Positions 26,447-36,311 of a stretch of DNA of 64,000 bases are shown here, one piece after another. The stretch is from Acetobacterium woodii DSM 1030 (lineage in GTDB: Bacteria > Bacillota > Clostridia > Eubacteriales > Eubacteriaceae). Below the pieces are notes generated by a model that saw only the letters and a list, made by a program, of their open reading frames with translations, did not search any database and was not told the DNA's origin. A program made the position numbers and the translations under genes. Each line of letters begins with the position of its first letter. The first letter of the stretch is position 1. Location: NCBI RefSeq assembly GCF_000247605.1, contig NC_016894.1, positions 2,531,732 through 2,595,731 on the forward strand. The letters are read 5' to 3'.

Positions 26447-26935
26447 CTATTCCATATCCTCATCCCACTCTAAAATTGGCGCATTAAAATCTAAGTCGTC
26501 CTGGAGCGGATTGGTTAATACGGCTACCGCTTTGGGAGCTAAAATAAACACATTATCAGCAATCTTATTAATTGATCCATCGAGTGCAAAAAGAGCACCA
26601 CTTAAAAAATCAAAAATTTTCCGGCCATTTTCATAATCAGTATTTTTTAAATTTAATACGACTGTTTTATTGGAGCGAATTTTATTACAAATACTGGGAG
26701 CATCTTTAAAAACTTCAGGTTCCAGCACTAAAACTTCCGGACCATCTTCAAAGGAAACATCACTACGTCGTGAAGTTGTTGGCTTCTTAGCTTTTGGAGC
26801 ACTAAAAGCACTTTTTGTGTCTTCAACGTCATCATCATAAACATCTTCTTCATAAATCTCGTCGTAGCCATCCTCATTATCCACTTCCATGCCAAAAACC
26901 TTAATAATTTTATCTTTAAATTTTTCTGCTGCCAT
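26447..26935 (-). CDS. sepF: Cell division protein SepF
   Basis: Cytoplasmic FtsZ-interacting protein that bends protofilaments and tethers them to the membrane. The N-terminal helix (about 1-18, MAAEKFKDKIIKVFGME) is the amphipathic membrane anchor; an acidic linker follows; the conserved C-terminal domain starts near residue 65 (VLVLEPEVFKDAPSICNKIR) with VVLNLKNTDYENGRKIFDFLSGA. Length 162 is normal. Confidence 0.95.
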   Translation of the reverse strand: MAAEKFKDKIIKVFGMEVDNEDGYDEIYEEDVYDDDVEDTKSAFSAPKAKKPTTSRRSDVSFEDGPEVLVLEPEVFKDAPSICNKIRSNKTVVLNLKNTDYENGRKIFDFLSGALFALDGSINKIADNVFILAPKAVAVLTNPLQDDLDFNAPILEWDEDME

Positions 26936-26949
26936 TGTATATCTCCTAA

Positions 26950-27597
26950 CTAACTAAATATTTTACGTCCAACTCTTATCATATTGGAACCTGCTTCTAT
27001 TGCAATGGTATAATCATCAGTCATCCCCATGGACAGGTAATTCATTTGTACAACCGCATCCACAGAATTCCCTTTTATTCTATCATAAATTTTCTTTAAT
27101 TCCACAAAAATATCACGAATTTTATCATTATTTTGAGTTAATGGGCCGATTGCCATCAATCCTTTTACCTTTACAAATTGATATTTTGGCAATGCTTCCA
27201 ATACCGCATCCAAGTCTTCTATCAGTATCCCCGATTTGCTGTCTTCACGTGCTAAATTGAGTTGCAGCAGCACGTCTGTGACGACTCCCTGTTTTTTACT
27301 TTCCCGTTCGATTGTATCGAGCAATTCGATTGAATCTACAGAATGAATGAGAAATGTTTTTCCGATGAGATATTTTACTTTGTTTTTCTGTAAATGCCCG
27401 ATAAAATGCCATCGTGGCCGGTCTCCCAACACCTCATACTTTTTTAAGAAATCTTGAACCTTGCTTTCCGCCAGATCATCGACTCCAGCATCTAAAACAG
27501 CTTTTGTATCTTCGATACTTTGATACTTCGATACTGCAACGAGGGTCACGAAATCTGGTATCTCCGATTTTATTCGTTTAATGTTATCTGATATCAC
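26950..27597 (-). CDS. yggS: YggS/PLPBP family pyridoxal-phosphate-binding protein
   Basis: Single-domain fold-type III PLP protein that keeps PLP homeostasis; it has no known substrate. The PLP lysine is K24 (VAVSKYQ). FIGHLQKNK, SVDSIELLD, GLMAIGP, LSMGMTDDYTIAIEAGSNMIRVGRKIF are family signatures. At 215 residues it is slightly short. The position before sepF is conserved in Firmicutes (ylmE). Confidence 0.95.
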   Translation of the reverse strand: MISDNIKRIKSEIPDFVTLVAVSKYQSIEDTKAVLDAGVDDLAESKVQDFLKKYEVLGDRPRWHFIGHLQKNKVKYLIGKTFLIHSVDSIELLDTIERESKKQGVVTDVLLQLNLAREDSKSGILIEDLDAVLEALPKYQFVKVKGLMAIGPLTQNNDKIRDIFVELKKIYDRIKGNSVDAVVQMNYLSMGMTDDYTIAIEAGSNMIRVGRKIFS

Positions 27598-27611
27598 TTG
27601 TTTTCACATCC

Positions 27612-28849
27612 TTAAGGAAAAATACTGATACGCGTACCACTACTTAAACTGGGATTATCCACAGACTTTAAAACAGCATTACCTTTGTTATACTTCTCTA
27701 CCACAACCGGTAACGAGTCGCTGAAATATCCTTTTGTGACGGTATCAATCATTGTTTCGTCATCTTTTTTATAAACAGCACTTTTAGGAATCTCAAAGGC
27801 GCTGTAATCTTGAATATATACTTCCGATTTTCCAATAACGACTTCCGAAAAATCATTCACGTAGTCCTTAAGCATCAGCACAATTATTTTCTGATCGCCT
27901 TCCTTTGACACATTAACAAAATATCCTGAGTAAACTTTATTTCCATATTCAAATCTTAATTTGGGATAATAGTAAAGTTGATCAACCCGTTTGATTAAAA
28001 AATCATAATAGCTCTGATCAATCCCGCTATCTGCCGTGCCCATCAATTCGGTTTTTAGCGAAACAACCTCGTCTTCTCCCATAACCGCCTTATTGGCTGG
28101 AATCGAAAAAGCAACATAGATATGGTCATTGTTAACAACTTTTAAAACACCCTCCGACTCCTGATCAACTTTACCAACCGTTTTTAAAAAGGTCGTGTTG
28201 ATGTAGGGTAGGATGCTTTCACTCAATGTTTTTTCGACTGGTTTTATGGTCGTATAAACGTAGCCGCTTGATAACAAACCTAAATCATTAAGGGCAATAT
28301 TTCGTGAATTTCCACCTAAAAGGCCCACTAATATTTGCCTTTTTTGTTGCAATGTCGGCAAATCTAATCCCATATACTGAACTGATTCGATTAAAAATTT
28401 CTTTTTTTCTCGCTCAGTTTCGCCAATTTGGTTCGTAATATTTGTAATTCCCTGATAATTAGAAACAATGTCTCCAACGATCCGACTCCAATTATTATAA
28501 TATTCTTCAGCTATAATTTTATCAATCACTGCTATCTGTTCATTTAAATTATCGACATTAATAACTTTAGGTGTTTTTGTTAAAGGTGTGTAACCATTCG
28601 CTTTTTCACCTTCAAGTAACGAAAGTTCGCTCGCCTGAAAATTATCAATAACCCGATAATTAATATCTTTAAAAAAGTACATTTCGGTGCTATAAGATTC
28701 TGTATATTCTTTTTTCTCAAGCAACATACTCATACTACTTCGATAACTCGAAATAATGATTATTGCTACAATAAAAAAAAAACGATGCCAACAATAATTC
28801 TTCTTAATGAATTGACCCGTCTATTATTTTTTCTCTTAATTTGTCCCAT
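27612..28849 (-). pseudogene. HlyD-like membrane-anchored protein, frameshifted at a ten-A run
   Basis: The intact part (27612-28733) encodes 373 residues with a long N-terminal region, a coiled-coil segment and a beta-barrel-like C-terminus; Clostridia often carry such a HlyD-type adaptor-like gene next to yggS-sepF. Upstream, an ATG at 28849, with AAGGTG 5 bases before it, opens a frame encoding a basic head and the start of a membrane helix (IIVGIVFF). The frame is broken at ten A's (28773-28782, plus strand); one more A would join it exactly to IVAIIIISSYRSSMSMLLEKK. Either the run was miscounted, or it slips in the cell, or the anchor is truly lost. Function is unknown. Confidence 0.7.
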
Positions 28850-28868
28850 ATTTTCACCTTATATAAAA

Positions 28869-28945
28869 TGGTCTGAGTGAGAGGACTTGAACCTCCGGCC
28901 TCTTGACCCCCAGTCAAGCGCGCTACCAAGCTGCGCTACACCCAG
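28869..28945 (-). tRNA. tRNA-Pro (anticodon GGG)
   Basis: 77 bases with all arms. Acceptor CTGGGTG pairs with CACTCAG (one G-U pair), discriminator A and an encoded CCA follow. D arm GCGC-AGCTTGGTA-GCGC, anticodon stem CTTGA/TCAAG with loop CTGGGGG (anticodon GGG, reading CCC and CCU), variable loop, and T arm with GGTTCAAGTCC. The end lies 20 bases before the start of the HlyD-like gene. It has its own promoter. Confidence 0.95.
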
Positions 28946-28956
28946 ACAGTAAATAC

Positions 28957-28985
28957 ATTATAATGAAAAAGAATGAATTAATCAA
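28957..28985 (-). promoter_or_regulatory. Sigma-A promoter for tRNA-Pro
   Basis: TTGATT (28980-28985), a 17-base spacer and a consensus TATAAT (28957-28962). The transcript should begin a few bases before the mature tRNA 5' end. No terminator separates the tRNA from the division-cluster genes. Confidence 0.8.
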
Positions 28986-29027
28986 GTTTTTTTTCATTTA
29001 GATCATCATAATTTATTTAAACTTAAG

Positions 29028-29053
29028 AGTATCCGGCCTTAATTCCGGATACT
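29028..29053 (-). terminator. Hairpin after rseC
   Basis: AGTATCCGG (29028-29036) and CCGGATACT (29045-29053) form a 9-bp perfect stem with an 8-base loop 10 bases after the rseC stop. Only a short, interrupted T-rich stretch follows, so termination may be partial. Confidence 0.65.
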
Positions 29054-29062
29054 CTTCGTGAT

Positions 29063-29533
29063 TTAATGCCCCATTCTTGATTCCATGGGCGTTTTTATCG
29101 TCTCTTTTTTTTCGATAATCGCCGTCACTATCGGTTGATATTTGCTATTGAAGCGTCCTTTTCGATCAAGTTTTCGGATAACAACGTAGGCGACCGCGGT
29201 CAGACAAATACCCGCCAAAAATGACGATACCACTTGATCCCAACCAATATTTAACGCCCCGACCAAAAAATAAACCCCACTGCTTCCCAAAACGAAAGCA
29301 ACTAACGGTATTCCATACATAATAAAGGCCGCAACAAATACATTGGCAAACTCCATTTCAACTTCGACCGTTTCCCCGATTTTGGCCTTAATGGGGTTAT
29401 TTGCCGTTGTTAGCATGACCGATTGATCTTTACTAACATGACAAGCGCCACAATCGCCACAGGCCGTATTTCGTTTGATTTCTATTTCGGCATTTTTTCC
29501 TTTTAATGCTTTAACGGTGCCGATTTCTTTCAT
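29063..29533 (-). CDS. SoxR-reducing system protein RseC family
   Basis: 156 residues. An N-terminal cysteine cluster (C25, C28, C31 in CGDCGACH) precedes two membrane helices (about 68-88 and 93-115). RseC-type proteins are encoded with Rnf-like complexes in several bacteria and are thought to pass electrons at the membrane; given the Rnf complex of this organism, a link is plausible but the genes are 30 kb apart. The start overlaps the aspS stop by one base (TAATG), so it is co-translated with aspS. Confidence 0.82.
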   Translation of the reverse strand: MKEIGTVKALKGKNAEIEIKRNTACGDCGACHVSKDQSVMLTTANNPIKAKIGETVEVEMEFANVFVAAFIMYGIPLVAFVLGSSGVYFLVGALNIGWDQVVSSFLAGICLTAVAYVVIRKLDRKGRFNSKYQPIVTAIIEKKETIKTPMESRMGH

Positions 29534-31302
29534 TACAATTCCTCCACATTAATACCTAAATCAATCAACTGATCCAAACTCGCAATCGCTGGTGCGTCCA
29601 TCATCAGACAACCATGATTCTGAGTTTTGGGAAACGCAATTACATCACGGATATTATCATTATCGGTAAGAAGCATCACTAATCGGTCCAATCCAAATGC
29701 TAAACCGCCATGAGGAGGCGTTCCGTATTTAAGTGCTTCTAACAGAAAACCAAATTGTTCCCATGCCGATTCTTGGGTGAATCCCAATGCTTTAAAGACC
29801 TTTTCCTGAATATCGCGATTATGGATACGAATACTTCCGCCACCGAGTTCAACCCCGTTTACAACCATATCATAGGCATCGGCGCGAACTTTTAACAGAT
29901 CAGTTTCCAAATATTTCAAATCTTCCTCAAGCGGCATTGTAAAGGGATGATGTTTGGCCGTATAACGTCCCGCTTCGGCATCATATTCGAGTAATGGAAA
30001 ATCGGTAACCCATAAAAAGTTATACTTTCCACTTAAATCAAATTCCAGTTTGCGCGCCAGTTCTAATCTTACTTGGCCGAGGGCATTACAAACAATCTCA
30101 TTAGAATCTGCAATAATAAAAATTAAATCACCTGGTTCGGCGTCCGTTTTCGCAAAAATTGCTTTTCTTTCCTGATCCGAAATAAATTTTATAATCGGAG
30201 ATTTCATCTCCCCCTCGGAAACATCAATCCAGGCTAATCCCTTGGCTTTATAAATTTTTGCAAAACTTTCAAGACCCTTAATTCCTTTTTTGCTTAGTTT
30301 TGCTTGCGCCCCTTTGGCATTAATCGCACGGACGCTGCCGCCTTTTTTAACGGCTCCGGAAAATACTTTAAACTCAGAATTTGCGACAATTTCTGATAAA
30401 TCAATTAATTTCATCTCAAAGCGGGTATCCGGTTTATCTGAACCATATTGATCCATCGCTTCCTGATAGGTCATCCGAGCCATTGGGACTTGAACCTCAA
30501 TTGACTTCACTTCTTTCATGATTTTCGCGATCATTTCTTCGTTGATTGCAATAATATCATCTTTGTCGATAAAAGACATTTCCATGTCAATTTGGGTAAA
30601 TTCCGGTTGTCGATCCTGTCGCAGATCTTCATCTCGAAAACATTTCGCAATTTGATAATAGCGATCCACCCCAGAAATCATTAAAATTTGTTTATAAAGT
30701 TGTGGTGACTGTGGCAGTCCAAAGAATTTTCCTTTTTGAACCCGCGATGGGACCAGAAAATCGCGTGCTCCTTCCGGTGTTGGTTTTGCCAAAAGTGGCG
30801 TTTCAACTTCGAGAAATCCTTTTTCATTCAGAAAATTTCTCGCAATCGCGGCTGTTTGATGACGAATTCTCAGAATTTTTTGGTACTTGGGTTTTCTTAA
30901 ATCAAGATAACGATATTTTAAACGAACGGCTTCTTTTGTTTGATCATTATCTTCAATGTAAATTGGTGGTGTTTCCGATGAATCAAGAATTTTAATTTTA
31001 GTTATGTCGATTTCAATTTCACCTGTGGGAATGTTTGTATTAATATTTTCCGGGCTTCTTAACTTGACTACCCCTGTAACTGATAATACATATTCATTCC
31101 TAACTTTTTCGGCAATTTCAAAAAGTGCTTGTTGTTCTTCATTAATAACCAGTTGAATTTTCCCTGAGCGATCGCGTAAATCGATAAATAAAACCCCGCC
31201 CAGATTTCTGCGATTATCGGTCCAGCCTGCTAATTCTACAGTCTGACCGACGTTTGCTGCTGTTATTTCTCCGCACATTGTATTTCGATAATATGTATTC
31301 AT
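29533..31302 (-). CDS. aspS: Aspartyl-tRNA synthetase
   Basis: Class II synthetase of bacterial type, 589 residues: an N-terminal OB anticodon-binding domain ([21 protein letters not shown]), catalytic motifs ([39 protein letters not shown]) and the bacterial GAD insertion (about 290-410). A canonical promoter (31354-31383) lies about 50 bases upstream; the leader is too short for a T-box. Confidence 0.97.
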   Translation of the reverse strand: MNTYYRNTMCGEITAANVGQTVELAGWTDNRRNLGGVLFIDLRDRSGKIQLVINEEQQALFEIAEKVRNEYVLSVTGVVKLRSPENINTNIPTGEIEIDITKIKILDSSETPPIYIEDNDQTKEAVRLKYRYLDLRKPKYQKILRIRHQTAAIARNFLNEKGFLEVETPLLAKPTPEGARDFLVPSRVQKGKFFGLPQSPQLYKQILMISGVDRYYQIAKCFRDEDLRQDRQPEFTQIDMEMSFIDKDDIIAINEEMIAKIMKEVKSIEVQVPMARMTYQEAMDQYGSDKPDTRFEMKLIDLSEIVANSEFKVFSGAVKKGGSVRAINAKGAQAKLSKKGIKGLESFAKIYKAKGLAWIDVSEGEMKSPIIKFISDQERKAIFAKTDAEPGDLIFIIADSNEIVCNALGQVRLELARKLEFDLSGKYNFLWVTDFPLLEYDAEAGRYTAKHHPFTMPLEEDLKYLETDLLKVRADAYDMVVNGVELGGGSIRIHNRDIQEKVFKALGFTQESAWEQFGFLLEALKYGTPPHGGLAFGLDRLVMLLTDNDNIRDVIAFPKTQNHGCLMMDAPAIASLDQLIDLGINVEEL

Positions 31303-31353
31303 TCTACCTCCGACGTATTATATAGTAATTTATTTTATCTTCTTAACCTTTAT

Positions 31354-31383
31354 ATTATAATGAAGTTGTTAGGAGTATGTCAA
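31354..31383 (-). promoter_or_regulatory. Sigma-A promoter for aspS-rseC
   Basis: TTGACA (31378-31383) and TATAAT (31354-31359) with an 18-base spacer, both exact consensus. Confidence 0.82.
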
Positions 31384-31476
31384 GGAAGAATCACGGAAAA
31401 CAATTTTAAACATCACCTTTATTTAATTAATTCCAGCTTCTTTTCATCATCATCAATAGCAACAAGTCATTTAAAA

Positions 31477-31500
31477 AATCGGGATAACAATATCCCGATT
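31477..31500 (-). terminator. Terminator of the recJ-to-hemZ run
   Basis: AATCGGGATA (31477-31486) and TATCCCGATT (31491-31500) form a 10-bp stem with a 4-base loop; on the minus strand it leads into a T6 tract. It starts 8 bases after the hemZ stop. Confidence 0.88.
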
Positions 31501-31508
31501 TTCAGTTT

Positions 31509-32981
31509 TTAAAATTTGTTGTTCTTGTGATTAAAATAAATTTGATAGGCCTTGATTTTTTTCGTAACGATTTCTTCAAATCGTTCATTATAAGTTTTTA
31601 CATCTTTAACCGTAAAAACCTTCTGCACCTCGTCTGTTTCCTCGTAATAAAGGTTCCCTGTGGCACCAGCCCCGATTCCAATGGTAGCCTGACATTCAGA
31701 CATCATCAAAATGTTGTAGATTCCTTCGTGACCAGGTTTCGCATACCCAATATTTTCGCTATTATCTTGGGTATATTTTAACCGATATAGGTAATACGGT
31801 TGATAATTTTCTAAATTTAGACGTTGTTTTACCGCCTGATAAAAAGCTTCCCCATAACCTTCTTTAACGACAATGCCCATTTGATCTTTGATCCGTGAAC
31901 CTTTTTTAATGGAAAGATTATGAATTGTGATATTTTCCGGTTCAAGTGCGATCACCATTTCCAATGATCGCCGGAAATCATCAGCTGTTTCATCACCTAA
32001 TCCCACGATCAAATCCATATTCAACGTTTTAAATTTGAATGATTTGATCAGTGCTACTTGTTTTTCAATTAAGCCTGCTTCCCATGGCCGTTTTACATTA
32101 ATAAGCGTTTGTTGATTCATTGATTGTGGGTTCAAACAAACCCGTTCGACCCCATGCGCTTTTGCTGCTGCCAACTTTTCGCGATTAATTGTTTCCGCTC
32201 GGCCCGCTTCCAAAGTATATTCTCGCAACTGCGACAAATCAAATGCGTTCTCCAGAGCTGTCATTAGTTGGTCTAGTTGACGAGCATTTAAAACGGTTGG
32301 GGTACCTCCCCCAATATAAAGCGTATCAATGCGAAAACCTTGCGCTTTAACAACTTCTCCGGTTCGCTGAATTTCAGCTAATAAATGGGTAAAGTATTTT
32401 GTCAAGTTATCAGCATTTTTATCAACAATCGTTGAAACAAACGAGCAGTAATCACATTTAGATGGACAAAGTGGGATCCCTACATAGATGCTGATTGATT
32501 TATTCAAACCTTTTTTTTGTGTCGGTACAATAAAATCCGCCTGGCGATTGGCAATGCTTAACATCAGATCAATCCGATCGTAACTTACGCGATAATATTT
32601 ACTGAACCGTTCTCGGATGGCTGATTGACTCCAGCCTTTGTTTAAATATTTAAACACCATTTTAACCGGTTTTATGCCGGTAAGTGTTCCCCATTCCAAC
32701 TTTTTATCAAAGTATTCACATAAAAAATCATAAAAAAACCCCTTGTAAACACTGTTATCAAGAGGATCATCATTTTTCATAAATTGATAAGTGCGCGTTA
32801 ATTTTTTTTCATCGTACCAGTTCAGTTGCAGTGTGACCGTATCCTCTTCAGTTTTTTGGAGTAAAACCCCATCTGCATTCCCAGACAGAATATTTTTAAC
32901 TCCCGGATCAAAGGCCTGGTATAACTCATGAAAATAATATTCCAATTCCGGACGTTGCAGATCAAAACGAAGTATTCTCAT
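31509..32981 (-). CDS. hemZ: Radical-SAM coproporphyrinogen III oxidase-like protein HemZ
   Basis: 490 residues. The radical-SAM cluster motif is CPSKCDYC (C172, C176, C179) followed by YIGGGTPTVL. The N-terminal 160-residue extension and the overall arrangement match HemZ of Firmicutes rather than the shorter HemW. True oxygen-independent coproporphyrinogen oxidase activity is unproven for this group; HemW-like heme chaperoning is an alternative. Last gene of a run with the MBL hydrolase and dtd. Confidence 0.85.
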   Translation of the reverse strand: MRILRFDLQRPELEYYFHELYQAFDPGVKNILSGNADGVLLQKTEEDTVTLQLNWYDEKKLTRTYQFMKNDDPLDNSVYKGFFYDFLCEYFDKKLEWGTLTGIKPVKMVFKYLNKGWSQSAIRERFSKYYRVSYDRIDLMLSIANRQADFIVPTQKKGLNKSISIYVGIPLCPSKCDYCSFVSTIVDKNADNLTKYFTHLLAEIQRTGEVVKAQGFRIDTLYIGGGTPTVLNARQLDQLMTALENAFDLSQLREYTLEAGRAETINREKLAAAKAHGVERVCLNPQSMNQQTLINVKRPWEAGLIEKQVALIKSFKFKTLNMDLIVGLGDETADDFRRSLEMVIALEPENITIHNLSIKKGSRIKDQMGIVVKEGYGEAFYQAVKQRLNLENYQPYYLYRLKYTQDNSENIGYAKPGHEGIYNILMMSECQATIGIGAGATGNLYYEETDEVQKVFTVKDVKTYNERFEEIVTKKIKAYQIYFNHKNNKF

Positions 32982-32991
32982 TGATGGGCTC

Positions 32992-33621
32992 CTAAAAACG
33001 GCCCTTTAAAAAAGGATTATTCCTTTTTTCATAACCGATAGTAGTATTTTCACCATGTCCCGGTAAAACGGTTATTGCATCATCCAAAACAAATAATTTT
33101 TGTACAATCCCGTTAAGTAGTTCATTCAAATCACCATCAACAAAATCAGTTCGACCGATTGAGGTATTAAATAAAGTATCTCCCGCAAAAAGCTGATCTT
33201 CAGCCAAAAGGCAGACGCCACCTTTTGAATGACCAGGGGTATGGATCACCCGAATTGTGATGTCACCTAATGAAATTGTCTCAGCTTCTGTCAGAAAACC
33301 ATCTGCCGGTTCTAATACCAAAGCCATTCCGATTAAGTCCGAAAGATTTCGCTGAGAACTGGTCAAACAATCCGCATCATTTTTATGGATAAGGACCTTG
33401 GCATTCGTTAGTTTTTTAAGTTGACTAACTCCACCCAGATGGTCAAAATGACCATGGGTTAATAGAATATACTTAACGTTTAAGTGATTTTCATTAATAA
33501 TCTCGATAATCCGTTGATCCTCAAATCCCGGATCGATAATTGCCGCTGCTAAGGTTTTTTCATCCCAAAGCACATAGCAGTTGGTCCCCATTTGTCCGAG
33601 CGATTTTTTTATTATTTTCAT
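32992..33621 (-). CDS. MBL-fold metallo-hydrolase (glyoxalase II-like)
   Basis: 209 residues. The metal motif THGHFDHLGG gives H56, H58, D60 and H61; HTPGHSKGG (near 135), GDTLF and PGHGENTTIG complete the binuclear site. The order relA-dtd-MBL-hemZ is common in Clostridia. The substrate is unknown; the family includes hydroxyacylglutathione hydrolase-like thioesterases, but the absence of glutathione in most Clostridia makes that reaction unlikely. Confidence 0.88.
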   Translation of the reverse strand: MKIIKKSLGQMGTNCYVLWDEKTLAAAIIDPGFEDQRIIEIINENHLNVKYILLTHGHFDHLGGVSQLKKLTNAKVLIHKNDADCLTSSQRNLSDLIGMALVLEPADGFLTEAETISLGDITIRVIHTPGHSKGGVCLLAEDQLFAGDTLFNTSIGRTDFVDGDLNELLNGIVQKLFVLDDAITVLPGHGENTTIGYEKRNNPFLKGRF

Positions 33622-33640
33622 CTTTTCTCCCTGAATTATC

Positions 33641-34093
33641 CTAAAATTCTTTTTCGCTGTCTAACAGCAAGGTTACTGGGCCGTCATTTTCAATTAAAAC
33701 CTTCATTTCCGCTTGAAATATACCTGTTTCAATTTTTTTTATTGGTTGCTTTTTTAATTTCTCAACAAACAACGTATATTTTTGTTCGGCCTCATCAACT
33801 GGCCCGCACCGACTAAATCCCGGGCGCCGGCCTTTTCGACAATCTCCATAAAGTGTAAATTGAGAAATGAGCAACAATTCACCATCAACGTCAAGAATTG
33901 AGCGGTTCATTTTTCCTTCATCATCTTCAAATATTCTCAAATTTACCAATTTATTAATAATATAATCGATATCTGATTCGTTGTCATTTTCTTTAATCCC
34001 GAGAAGCACATTTAATCCCATGCCAATTTTTCCAATTGTCTCTTGGTTGATCTGCACCTCGGAATACGATACTCTTTGTATAACTGCTCGCAT
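33641..34093 (-). CDS. dtd: D-aminoacyl-tRNA deacylase
   Basis: Removes D-amino acids mischarged onto tRNA. SQFTLYGDCRKGRRPGF and the C-terminal Gly-cisPro motif NDGPVTLLLD are diagnostic. The first motif usually reads YADxxKGRRPSF, so the Ser of RRPSF is Gly here. Length 150 is normal. It follows relA by 9 bases, a widely conserved pair. Confidence 0.95.
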   Translation of the reverse strand: MRAVIQRVSYSEVQINQETIGKIGMGLNVLLGIKENDNESDIDYIINKLVNLRIFEDDEGKMNRSILDVDGELLLISQFTLYGDCRKGRRPGFSRCGPVDEAEQKYTLFVEKLKKQPIKKIETGIFQAEMKVLIENDGPVTLLLDSEKEF

Positions 34094-34102
34094 TGTTTCT
34101 CC

Positions 34103-36274
34103 TTAGACCCGATAAATCTGGATGATTTCTTTTATTTTGTTCAAATTTTTAATCAGCAGATTTAATTCGCGGCGACTTTTTACTTCAAAAGTCGCTGAAA
34201 AGAAATCATATTCATTTTTTTCATTCTTAGCATTGAGTGCGGTAACCGGAATCCCCATTTCAAGAAATGTCTTAGAAATTTGAATAATCGTTCCTTGTGC
34301 TTCTCTTGCTTTAATATGGATTTCAGCGGTAAACGAACCGGTACTGTATTTATTCCATTCTACTTCGACAATCCGGTTGGGATCAACTAAATTTAAAACA
34401 TTTGCACAATCAGCACGATGAACAGAAATCCCCCGGCCTTTGGTAATATAACCAACGATTGTATCTCCCGGAACAGGGTTACAACATTTAGAAAAATGCA
34501 CATCAATTTCGTGATAGCCGGCAACAATCACAGTACTCCCATTTTTTTTCGGTTCTTTTGAGGGCTTTTTAAGTACAATCTCTTCAACTTCCTCCGGAAA
34601 TTCCTTTGGAAATAAAAGTTTCATTTTCTGAAAAACAGTGCCAATTTTTATTCCATTATATCCAATTGCCGCATAAAAATCATTGAGTGTTTTATAACTG
34701 CATTTCTCCGCCAAAAGCTCTAAATTGTTGAGATTTAACAGATTCGATTGCTGCAAGCCTTCGCGTTTAATCTCACGTTCCAAGATGCTGCGGCCTTTTT
34801 GGACATTTTCATCTTTTTCTTCTTTTTTAAAATACTGTTTAATCTTATTTCGGGCATGAGGACTTTTTACAAAACCAAGCCAATCCCGACTGGGTCCATT
34901 GGAGTTTTTGGATGTCATTATTTCAACAATGTCACCACTTTTCAGCGGACTGTTCAGCGGCACAATTTTGTTGTTGACTCGCGCTCCAACACAATTATTA
35001 CCAATATCACTATGAATACGATAGGCGAAATCCAAAGGACATGAGCCCGCCGGAAGTGGTACGACAGCACCTTTTGGTGAAAATACATAAACTTCTTCAT
35101 TGAGCAGATCAACTTTAATTGTTTCAACCAATTCACCGGCATCTTCCGAATCTCTTTGCAATTCAAGCATTTGTCGAAGCCAGGACATTTGAACTTCATA
35201 TTTGTTGTCTTTAGCATCCATTCGGCCTTCTTTGTATTTCCAGTGAGCGGCTATTCCATATTCTGCCGTTTCGTGCATTTCTCTCGTTCGGATTTGAATT
35301 TCAAACGGTTCACCTTTTGGGCCCATCACCGTCGTATGAATGGATTGATAAAGGTTTGGTTTAGGCATCGCAATATAATCTTTAAACCGCCCGGGAATTG
35401 GGGTCCATTGAGAATGGACGATTCCCAACACGCCATAACAATCTTTTAAGGAATCAACAATCACTCGAACCGCAATCAAATCATAAATTTCATCAAAACT
35501 TCTGTTTTGACTCTTCATTTTCCGATAAATACTATAAAAATGTTTTGAGCGCCCATAAATCTCGGCATGGGTTCCCACTTTTTCTATTTCTTTTGCTAAT
35601 ACCGCAATTACATCGGCAATATAAGCCTCGCGCGCGCTTTTTTTCACTTTAATTTTATGGACTAAATCATAATATCCATCAGGATCCAGATATTTTAAAG
35701 CAAGATCTTCCAATTCCCACTTAATCGTCGAAATCCCCAGTCGATTAGCCAAAGGGGCGTAAATATCCAAAGTCTCTTTGGCTTTTTCAATTTGTTTAGT
35801 CTCTCGCATGTATTCCAGCGTACGCATATTATGCAGTCGATCAACGAGTTTTATTAATATCACCCGAATATCTTTTGACATTGCCAATATCATTTTCCGA
35901 AGATTTTCTGCCTGGCTTTCTTCTTTTGATTGAAACCCAATTCGTCCGATTTTGGTAACACCTTCAACCAAATTTGCGATCGTTTCATTAAATTCTTCCT
36001 TAATGTAATCATAAGAATAGATTGTATCTTCAATTACATCGTGTAAAATGGCAGCAACAATTGTTTCGGTATCCATTTGCATTTCTGCCAAAATATATGC
36101 AACAGAAACAGGATGAATCACATAATCTTCTCCAGAAAGACGTTTCTGATCCTTATGCGCTTCTTTCGCTAAATTATAAGCTTTATAGATCATTTCCGTA
36201 TCAGCTTCCGGATTATTTGCTTTTACCAGGTTTATTACATTGTCAATTTTTCCTTTTACTGCATCATTATCCAT
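34103..36274 (-). CDS. relA: Bifunctional (p)ppGpp synthetase/hydrolase
   Basis: Long RSH protein, 723 residues: HD hydrolase domain with H78-D79 (AAILHDVIEDT) intact, synthetase domain (about 235-350, YDLIAVRVIVDSLKDCYGVLG), TGS domain (about 390-450, VYVFSPKGAVVPLPAGSCPLDFAY), a zinc-finger-like region with CCNPVPGD, and a C-terminal ACT domain (about 645-723). Intact HD and synthetase parts suggest it both makes and degrades (p)ppGpp. It lies between apt and dtd, the standard Firmicutes order. Confidence 0.97.
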   Translation of the reverse strand: MDNDAVKGKIDNVINLVKANNPEADTEMIYKAYNLAKEAHKDQKRLSGEDYVIHPVSVAYILAEMQMDTETIVAAILHDVIEDTIYSYDYIKEEFNETIANLVEGVTKIGRIGFQSKEESQAENLRKMILAMSKDIRVILIKLVDRLHNMRTLEYMRETKQIEKAKETLDIYAPLANRLGISTIKWELEDLALKYLDPDGYYDLVHKIKVKKSAREAYIADVIAVLAKEIEKVGTHAEIYGRSKHFYSIYRKMKSQNRSFDEIYDLIAVRVIVDSLKDCYGVLGIVHSQWTPIPGRFKDYIAMPKPNLYQSIHTTVMGPKGEPFEIQIRTREMHETAEYGIAAHWKYKEGRMDAKDNKYEVQMSWLRQMLELQRDSEDAGELVETIKVDLLNEEVYVFSPKGAVVPLPAGSCPLDFAYRIHSDIGNNCVGARVNNKIVPLNSPLKSGDIVEIMTSKNSNGPSRDWLGFVKSPHARNKIKQYFKKEEKDENVQKGRSILEREIKREGLQQSNLLNLNNLELLAEKCSYKTLNDFYAAIGYNGIKIGTVFQKMKLLFPKEFPEEVEEIVLKKPSKEPKKNGSTVIVAGYHEIDVHFSKCCNPVPGDTIVGYITKGRGISVHRADCANVLNLVDPNRIVEVEWNKYSTGSFTAEIHIKAREAQGTIIQISKTFLEMGIPVTALNAKNEKNEYDFFSATFEVKSRRELNLLIKNLNKIKEIIQIYRV

Positions 36275-36311
36275 ATTGTTTCTGCCTTTTTATTTAATGA
36301 TTATTTTAGCT

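Noticed and set aside
31303-31508. T-box leader before aspS
   Set aside because: Consensus promoter lies only about 50 bases from the start codon; no room and no T-box sequence.
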